Part shown: piece after piece, positions 58,408 through 64,000 of the stretch
Layout: each line of letters starts with the position of its first letter
Position numbering within the stretch: position 1 is the stretch's first letter
From: Dongia mobilis
GTDB lineage: Bacteria > Pseudomonadota > Alphaproteobacteria > Dongiales > Dongiaceae
NCBI RefSeq assembly: GCF_004363235.1
Contig: NZ_SNYW01000007.1
Location: 1 to 64,000, forward strand
Direction of reading: 5' to 3'
Length of the DNA: 64,000 nucleotides
The notes under the pieces: generated by a model
Told to the model about the DNA's origin: nothing
The model's input: the letters and a program-made list of their open reading frames with translations, nothing else
Databases searched by the model: none
Made by a program: the position numbers and the translations under genes

Positions 58408-59193
58408 ATGGGTCTGCGGCCGGCCGCAATACAGGCTTCGTTTCCGGCTCTTGTCCCCAGACCACCATTGACGCAGAATTGCCGCATCATGGTGATCGAA
58501 ACCTCTCCCGGGCGGGTGGCCGACGGCGCAACGGCCGCAGCCGGGCTATGCGACCTGATGCGCCAACATACCCGCGAACTGCATATGCAGGCTGAGCGCA
58601 GCGGCATCATTCGCGAGCTGCTGCAACGCCGAGCGGACCGTCTCGGGCATGGCCTGCATCTTCGCAACCTGCTGCCGGCATATAAGGCGCTTGAGGCGAA
58701 CCTGGAGCGGCACAGCGGGCATCCCGTGTTGGGGGAAGTCCGTCAACCGGCCCTATATCGCGGGGCGGCGATCCTCAGCGACCTGGTCCAGCTGTTCGGT
58801 CCAGACTGGGAGGATCGCCTGCCACTGCTGGACGAAGCAGTCGCGTATGCAAAGCGGATCGATGCGGCGACGGAAGCCGACCCGGCCCGCCTCCTCGCCC
58901 ATGCCTATGTCCGTTACCTCGGTGACCTCAATGGCGGCCGGATCCTCCGCGACCTGATGGCTAAGGCCCTGGAACTGGACGATTCGGCGCTAAGCTACTT
59001 CGCGTTTCCGCAGCTTGGGAATTCGATCGCTGCGGCTGCTGATCTCCGTGCGATCCTCGACCAGGCCGGCTCCCGGCTTCCCGATCAAACCTCCGTGATC
59101 GACGAAGCAGCCGTCGCCTTTCGCCTTAGTATTGGTGTGTCCGAGGCGGTCAAAGCCGCTGCAATACAGTTAGCTGCACGGGCGGGTGAGTGA
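58408..59193 (+). CDS. Heme oxygenase (biliverdin-forming)
   Basis: 261 residues. The proximal-His helix is MRQHTRELHMQAER and the distal helix is YVRYLGDLNGGRIL, the HO-family GDL-x-GG. It opens heme to biliverdin, CO and iron. It starts 27 nt after pufC with GGGAGGG just upstream of the ATG at 58408, so it is likely in the puf message. An internal ATG at 58489 is an alternative. It may supply biliverdin for a bacteriophytochrome (inference). Confidence 0.87.
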   Translation: MGLRPAAIQASFPALVPRPPLTQNCRIMVIETSPGRVADGATAAAGLCDLMRQHTRELHMQAERSGIIRELLQRRADRLGHGLHLRNLLPAYKALEANLERHSGHPVLGEVRQPALYRGAAILSDLVQLFGPDWEDRLPLLDEAVAYAKRIDAATEADPARLLAHAYVRYLGDLNGGRILRDLMAKALELDDSALSYFAFPQLGNSIAAAADLRAILDQAGSRLPDQTSVIDEAAVAFRLSIGVSEAVKAAAIQLAARAGE

Positions 59194-59343
59194 TCCGAAT
59201 CTGGCCGCGGGGCGTATCCGGTACTGCAGCCACTTCGTTTGGCGCGAGGCTCCCCGCCGGGCGCACCGCTTCCATGGCGAAGACCATATTACGAAATCGG
59301 CCGGTTTCGGGCCGATAGACAACCGAACTGGGAGAGAATGACC

Positions 59344-59736
59344 ATGCGTACAGCGAAGCTGCTGCCGGTACTAACGGCAGTCTGCGCCTTGACCCTGGCT
59401 CTTGCGCAAGGAGCCGCCGCCGCTGATCCGGCGAGCGGAGAGAAGGTCTTCAACAAGTGCAAGGCCTGCCATACACTGGAAGCCGGCAAGAACAAGATCG
59501 GGCCGAGCCTGCAGGGCATCATTGGCCGAACCGCGGGCACCGTCGAGGGGTTCAAGTATTCCGAGGCGATGAAGGCTGCCGGCACTGGCGGGCTGGTCTG
59601 GAATGATGAGACGCTCGACAAATATCTCGAGAATACCAAGGGTTTCGTACCCGGCAACAAGATGCCGTTCCCCGGTTTGAAGAAACCGGAGGAGCGCGCC
59701 GACGTCATCGCCTATATCAAAAGCATGATGAAATAA
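59344..59736 (+). CDS. cycA: Cytochrome c2
   Basis: 130 residues. Signal peptide ends GAAAAD; heme site CKACH; axial Met in GNKMPFPG; C-terminal RADVIAYIKSM. Soluble periplasmic carrier between the bc1 complex and the reaction centre or PufC. The ATG at 59344 has GGGAG 9 nt upstream; an ATG 6 nt earlier is possible. Confidence 0.9.
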   Translation: MRTAKLLPVLTAVCALTLALAQGAAAADPASGEKVFNKCKACHTLEAGKNKIGPSLQGIIGRTAGTVEGFKYSEAMKAAGTGGLVWNDETLDKYLENTKGFVPGNKMPFPGLKKPEERADVIAYIKSMMK

Positions 59737-59755
59737 CAGCTCGGTGCCGCAGTCG

Positions 59756-59796
59756 GGGCGCGCGACCATCGCCTGTATGGCGATCGCCGCGCGCCC
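59756..59796. terminator. Strong hairpin terminator between convergent genes
   Basis: Arms GGGCGCGCG..ATCGCC and GGCGAT..CGCGCGCCC pair at 15 of 18 positions around a 5-nt loop. It follows cytochrome c2 by 20 nt and precedes the convergent small membrane gene, so it may work both ways. Confidence 0.65.
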
Positions 59797-59829
59797 GGCG
59801 CCCCGTCTGCCTGACTTTCGTGGTCATGC

Positions 59830-60096
59830 CTATCGCCGCCAGCGTACCGCAAGGTCGGCGATATGGGCCATCAGGCCGATGACGAGCCATAGGCCGATCG
59901 ACTCCCAGGCGGCATCGACAAGGGCACCATGCAGGGCCAGCAGCAATGCCGCCCCGGCGGCGAGATTGAACAGGATTTCGCCTGGCCAAGGACCCCGGCG
60001 CATCCGCCAGCAGTAGAGGCCGAGAAAGATCGCTTCCACGGCTACCAGTGCCAGAATCCAGATGACGATGGATCCATCTGCGAAAAGCTCGTCCAT
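59830..60096 (-). CDS. Small membrane protein, orf88
   Basis: 88 residues with two to three membrane helices (SIVIWILALVAVEAIFLGLY; AAGAALLLALHGALVDAAW; IGLWLVIGLMAHIADLA). A WRMRRGPWPG turn lies between. It follows tspO by 29 nt in the same direction. Function unknown; probably with TspO or pigment enzymes (inference). Confidence 0.65.
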   Translation of the reverse strand: MDELFADGSIVIWILALVAVEAIFLGLYCWRMRRGPWPGEILFNLAAGAALLLALHGALVDAAWESIGLWLVIGLMAHIADLAVRWRR

Positions 60097-60125
60097 TATC
60101 CTGACTTCGTCCTCCACCCGCCGAC

Positions 60126-60620
60126 TCAGCCACCGAAGGGCGCATTGAGCTGCACAATAGTCCAGTTGAGATAGGCGGCGAACGATACCCACAGCAGGTA
60201 GGGCAGGAGCAGCCAGCCTGCAACGCGGGAATACCGCCGCAGCAGAATTATTAGTGCCAGGATCGACAGCCACAGGGCCATCACTTCGACCAATGCCCAG
60301 TCCGGCCGCTGCAATCGGAAGAACAACAGGCTCCACAGAACATTGAGGAAGCCGTTGACCAGGAAGAGCAGCAGAACCGTCTGGCGGTCACGCTCCCGGC
60401 GCGTCCGGCGCCATGCGCTGACGCCGGCGAGCGAGACGAGGGCGAAGATCAGGGTCCAGACGGGACCGAACAGCCAGCCGGGCGGTTGCCAGCTTGCCTT
60501 GGCAAGCGACTGGTACCAGGGCCCGATATCGGTCATCAATCCGCCGAGAAACGCAACGGCGAGCGCCGCAACCGCCGCCACCAGGATCATGCGCCAGAGT
60601 GGGGTGTCGACAACGGTCAT
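60126..60620 (-). CDS. tspO: TspO, tryptophan-rich sensory/porphyrin-binding membrane protein
   Basis: 164 residues, five membrane helices. Motifs WYQSLAKASWQPPGWLFGPVW, NGFLNVLWSLLFF and LPYLLWVSFAAYLN are those of TspO/MBR. In Rhodobacter TspO responds to oxygen and tunes photosynthesis genes; it binds tetrapyrroles. Its ATG overlaps the bchP stop as ATGA. Confidence 0.94.
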   Translation of the reverse strand: MTVVDTPLWRMILVAAVAALAVAFLGGLMTDIGPWYQSLAKASWQPPGWLFGPVWTLIFALVSLAGVSAWRRTRRERDRQTVLLLFLVNGFLNVLWSLLFFRLQRPDWALVEVMALWLSILALIILLRRYSRVAGWLLLPYLLWVSFAAYLNWTIVQLNAPFGG

Positions 60621-61819
60621 GGTGCGACGAGTCCAAGCAGATGGGCTAGGTCCTTGAAGAAGATGCGGACATGCGCGATCGGGTTGCTGCGCACCAGCTT
60701 CTTGTGCATGTAGGACTGCCAGGTTAGCCGCTGCACGTCCGGGTCGCGACAAATACTGACAAAGCGCTCGCGCCGCCGGTCGCTCGCATACCAGAATCGC
60801 TGCATCATCCCGAGCACCCAGAAGACACGGCCGTGCGCCCGCATGAAATTCCGGCGAGCCTCTTTCAATGCCGCTGAATTGCCGGTCGCCAGATAGACAT
60901 CGACGGCCTGAGCGGCGAGCCGACCCCCGGTCATCGCATAGTAGATGCCTTCTCCGGAAGCCGGTGCGACCACTCCAGCGGCGTCTCCGGCCAGCAGGAC
61001 ATCGCGGCCGTTCTCCCACCGGGGCAGGGGCCGCATCGGAATAGGCGCTCCCTCGCGCCGGACAGTCTCGGCCTGATCCAGGCCGAGGGATTGTCGCAGT
61101 AGGGCTGTCGCCGGGCGGATGGCAAATCCCTTGTGAGCAGAACCGGTGCCGATGCTGGTGGTCGCTCCATGCGGAAAAACCCAGCCGTAGAAGTCGGGCG
61201 AGACGGTTCCGCGATAGATGACGTCGCAGCGTGTGGGGTCGAAGCCATCGCCCGGATCCGGCGATCGGACGATCTCGTGATAGGCGAAAACGTGGCGGAC
61301 CTTCTCCGCACCCGGGATCGCCTGTTTCGCCACTGCCGAATTGGCGCCGTCGGCACCAATGACAGCGCGGGCGCGGACCAGGCACGCCCTTGTACCTTCA
61401 TCATCGCGGATGGCGTAGCGGACCAGACTGATGCCGCCGCCATCGCGGTCCAGCGCTTGGAAGGTTCCCGTTCGCCGCCGGGCGCCGGCTGTCTCGGCCC
61501 GCCGCCGCAGCCACTCGTCAAAATGCTCACGATCAACCATGCCGACGAACCCGCCCTCGATCGGCATATCCACGGCACGATTGCCTGGAGAGATCATGCG
61601 GGCGGCACGGGCGCGGGCGACCAGCAAAGCATCCGGAATCGCGAACTCGGCAATCAGGGCCGGCGGAATGGCACCGCCGCACGGCTTGATACGCCCACCT
61701 CGTTCCAGCAACAGAACGGAGCGACCGGCACGCGCCAGATCCAGCGCAGCTGTGCTACCGGCTGGCCCGCCGCCGACCACGACCACGTCATACGTCTCGG
61801 TAGTATCGGTCATGCTCAT
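60617..61819 (-). CDS. bchP: BchP, geranylgeranyl reductase
   Basis: 400 residues. FAD motif VVVVGGGPAGSTAALDLA, then CGGAIPPALI and a middle GDAAGVVAPASGEGIYYAM. It reduces the geranylgeranyl tail to phytyl. Its start overlaps the stop of the upstream pucC-like gene. Confidence 0.95.
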   Translation of the reverse strand: MSMTDTTETYDVVVVGGGPAGSTAALDLARAGRSVLLLERGGRIKPCGGAIPPALIAEFAIPDALLVARARAARMISPGNRAVDMPIEGGFVGMVDREHFDEWLRRRAETAGARRRTGTFQALDRDGGGISLVRYAIRDDEGTRACLVRARAVIGADGANSAVAKQAIPGAEKVRHVFAYHEIVRSPDPGDGFDPTRCDVIYRGTVSPDFYGWVFPHGATTSIGTGSAHKGFAIRPATALLRQSLGLDQAETVRREGAPIPMRPLPRWENGRDVLLAGDAAGVVAPASGEGIYYAMTGGRLAAQAVDVYLATGNSAALKEARRNFMRAHGRVFWVLGMMQRFWYASDRRRERFVSICRDPDVQRLTWQSYMHKKLVRSNPIAHVRIFFKDLAHLLGLVAP

Positions 61820-63162
61820 CTCCCGTCATAGGCCAGGTATCCGCGGGTCGCACCGCTGGCTGCCTCGGTGCCGTCGCGGGCCAGGCCATAGGCCAGCACG
61901 GCCGCTATCAGGAAGAGGGCCGCCTCGCCAACGAAAACGATCGCATAGGCGTGCTGCGCGTCACCCAGTGTCGCGCGCGCGAGATCGACGATGACTGTCC
62001 CGAGAAAGCCGCCGAGGCCGAAGGCAATTGCCTGCCCCGCCCCCCACAATCCCATGCGCACGCCGGCCCGTGACGGGCCGCCGGCGCTGGCAAGGTCCAT
62101 CATGCAGGCGATGGCTGCGGCGGCAAAGACGCCATTCGCGACACCGAGCAGGAAAACCGTTTCGCGCAGCGGCCAGCCTGACGGAGCGGAGGCAGCGGCC
62201 CCGAGTCCGGCGAGGGTGAAGGCGGAAGCGATACACCCGATCAGGGTCCAGCGAGTCATGGAACCAAAGCGCGCTACGCCGCAGGCGCTGCCGCCGAGCG
62301 CGATCAGGACCATGCCGAGGAAAACGCCGGCATTCTGCACTCCGGCAAGCTGCGTGGTCTCGCCGGGCGTCAGACCGAAAAGCATGCCTGCGAAGGGCTC
62401 AAGGATCAGGTCTTGACCGCTGAAGGCCAGCATGGAGACGAAGATGAAGAGGGTGAAGCGGCGCGTCTTCGGTTCGTCCCAGACCTGGGCAAGGGCAGCA
62501 CGGAAACTGCTTGCGGTGGCGGTCGCATCATCCGTTGTGGTGCCTGCCGATACCGGCCCCCGTTCAATGCCGATGACGCCAGCGAGTGCCAGCAGGAAAG
62601 CCAATCCGCAGACGATGCCGACGACAGCGACCAGGCGCAGGGGAGAGAAGGGGTCAAGAAAGTGCCCGGCGCCGCCGGCGGTGGCGACGAAGCCCGCAAT
62701 CATCATCAGCCAGACAATCGTCGCGGCCGCGGGCCGGCGACGAGGTGCCACACGTGCGGCGAGCAGGGCCAGCAGCGAGACGCCGGCGGCACCGACGCCG
62801 AGACCAATCAGGACAAAACTTGTCAAGGCAAGTGCCAAACCCGCGCTTGTATTGCTGCTCATCCAGGCGGTTGCGATGGCCGCGCCGAGGCCGCCGAGCG
62901 TAAGGGTCGCCATGCCGCTGATAATCCAGGGCGTGCGTCGCCGGCTGCGATCCGAGCCATGGCCGAAGCCCGGCCGCGAGAGCTGGATGGCATAGTGCAG
63001 ACCGACCAGCGCGCCAGGAACCATGGCCGGCAAGGCCAGTTCGACCACCATCACGCGATTGAGGGTCGATGTGGTGAGGACGACGACAGCACCGAGCGCT
63101 GTCTGCACCAGGCCCAGACGCAGAATGGTCAGCCAGCCGAAGGTGGCGGGTTCGCCGCTCAC
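61816..63162 (-). CDS. PucC/LhaA-family MFS protein of the bchG-bchP operon
   Basis: 448 residues with about 12 membrane helices. LGLVQTALGAVVVLTTSTLNRVMVVELALPA and RRRTPWIISGM are typical of the PucC/BCD transporter family (the gene between bchG and bchP in many clusters). These proteins help LH assembly or pigment delivery. The start is GTG at 63162 overlapping the bchG stop (GTGA). Confidence 0.9.
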   Translation of the reverse strand: MSGEPATFGWLTILRLGLVQTALGAVVVLTTSTLNRVMVVELALPAMVPGALVGLHYAIQLSRPGFGHGSDRSRRRTPWIISGMATLTLGGLGAAIATAWMSSNTSAGLALALTSFVLIGLGVGAAGVSLLALLAARVAPRRRPAAATIVWLMMIAGFVATAGGAGHFLDPFSPLRLVAVVGIVCGLAFLLALAGVIGIERGPVSAGTTTDDATATASSFRAALAQVWDEPKTRRFTLFIFVSMLAFSGQDLILEPFAGMLFGLTPGETTQLAGVQNAGVFLGMVLIALGGSACGVARFGSMTRWTLIGCIASAFTLAGLGAAASAPSGWPLRETVFLLGVANGVFAAAAIACMMDLASAGGPSRAGVRMGLWGAGQAIAFGLGGFLGTVIVDLARATLGDAQHAYAIVFVGEAALFLIAAVLAYGLARDGTEAASGATRGYLAYDGR

Positions 63163-64000
63163 GCCGCACCGGCCAAGGCATGGGCCGTGGCCAGCATACC
63201 CAGAACATAAAGCGTGGTGCCGGTCGCATTGTACCAGGGTGCGCGCACGCGGGGGCTGTCCAGCAGCCGGATCATCAGGCCGAGTTGCACGATGAGCAGG
63301 GCGACGACCGCGCCCGCATGCCAGGGAGCGCCCCAGGCGACAAGCAGCCCGATGACGATGCATTGGGGCAGCGCCATCACCGCGCAGGCCACCCGCGCCG
63401 CTCGTTCCACGCCGAGAAGCACGGGCAGCGAGTCGATTCCCATCGCGCGATCGCCGTCGACTGACTTGAAGTCGTTCAGGGTCATGATTCCGTGCGCCCC
63501 CAGGCTGTAGAGGGCGGCGACCAGCAGGATGTGCGGTGCGGGCATGGCCGTCGCTATGACCGCAGCGCCGGTGATCCAGGGCAGGCCCTCGTAGCAGACG
63601 CCGACGGCGCTATTGCCCCACCAGCCATTTCGCTTCAGGCGGAAGGGCGGCGCGCTATAGGCCCAAGCCAATGCGAGCCCGACCAGCGTCGCGCCGAATC
63701 CCCAGGGACCGAGCAGCATCGCCAACATCATGGATGCGGCCGTCCAGGCAATCGCAATGAACAAGCCCCATCGTCCAGGAATGCGTCCGGAGGGAATCGG
63801 GCGCTGTGGCTCGTTGATCGCATCGACATGGCGATCGAACCAGTCGTTCACGGCCTGGCTGGTGCCGCAGACAAACGGACCGCAGAGCAGAACTCCCGCA
63901 ATGAACTCGACCCAGCGTCCCTCGATCGACTGCCCCGACGAGACGATGCCGCAGCCATAGGCCCACATTGGCGCGAACCAGGTAATGGGTTTCAGCAGTT
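63159..64000 (-). CDS. bchG: BchG, bacteriochlorophyll synthase, 5' partial
   Basis: About 280 residues visible; the first residues lie beyond the right edge (in-frame LLKPITWFAPMW at the edge). Prenyltransferase Asp-rich motif NDWFDRHVDAINEPQRPIPSG and second LNDFKSVDGDR. It esterifies bacteriochlorophyllide with geranylgeranyl diphosphate in the membrane. Confidence 0.94.
   Translation of the reverse strand, partial: LLKPITWFAPMWAYGCGIVSSGQSIEGRWVEFIAGVLLCGPFVCGTSQAVNDWFDRHVDAINEPQRPIPSGRIPGRWGLFIAIAWTAASMMLAMLLGPWGFGATLVGLALAWAYSAPPFRLKRNGWWGNSAVGVCYEGLPWITGAAVIATAMPAPHILLVAALYSLGAHGIMTLNDFKSVDGDRAMGIDSLPVLLGVERAARVACAVMALPQCIVIGLLVAWGAPWHAGAVVALLIVQLGLMIRLLDSPRVRAPWYNATGTTLYVLGMLATAHALAGAA

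Noticed and set aside
1-64000. CRISPR arrays, insertion sequences and rRNA or tRNA genes
   Set aside because: Looked for repeated spaced units, transposase motifs and RNA signatures; none convincing.

Overview
The window is high-GC DNA from an anoxygenic phototrophic alphaproteobacterium, most likely a Rhodospirillales-type purple bacterium. The light-harvesting 1 polypeptides resemble those of Rhodospirillum rubrum, and the reaction centre carries a tetraheme PufC. The carotenoid genes are those of the spheroidene/spirilloxanthin branch (crtI, B, C, D, E, F; no crtA seen). Nothing here fixes the genus.

Layout. (1) 1-6201: the 3' part of a giant type I secretion (T1SS/VCBS/RTX-like) surface protein. 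It is followed by a hairpin and a small exported CigR/RcnB-like protein. (2) About 7.2-12.5 kb: an accessory catabolic patch with a trimethylamine-dehydrogenase-like flavoprotein, a Rieske oxygenase, a short-chain dehydrogenase whose catalytic residues are replaced, and a decayed MmgE/PrpD fragment. (3) About 12.5-26 kb: a 3789-residue exported protein, divergent from a small exported protein and a CsgG-like protein. I do not recognise this locus as a described system; it is the best candidate for novelty. (4) About 26-37 kb: nosRZDFYLX for N2O respiration, read leftward. Pseudoazurin, a ferritin-like di-iron protein and a cysteine-free Rrf2 regulator follow it. An NsrR-like dyad lies upstream of nosR. 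(5) About 37.5-64 kb: a photosynthesis gene cluster with bchI-bchD-bchO, crtI-crtB-orf55, crtD-crtC (leftward), crtE-crtF, bchC-bchX-bchY-bchZ, pufB-A-L-M-C, heme oxygenase and cytochrome c2. Convergent to these is bchG-pucC-like-bchP-tspO-orf88, with bchG cut by the right edge.

How it works together. BchI, BchD and BchO serve the Mg-chelation step. BchX/Y/Z and BchC convert chlorophyllide toward bacteriochlorophyllide, and BchG plus BchP add and reduce the C20 tail. CrtE, B, I, C, D and F make the carotenoid. PufBA and PufLMC form the core LH1-RC complex, and cytochrome c2 re-reduces it. Five TGT-N12-ACA motifs (PpsR/CrtJ-type operators) sit in front of crtI, between crtD and crtE, and in front of bchC. 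In two of these places they overlap good sigma70-like promoter elements, consistent with repression by oxygen and light. The nos genes give an anaerobic electron sink fed by pseudoazurin and/or cytochrome c.

Functions were assigned by reading motifs and remembered family features. No database search was run.
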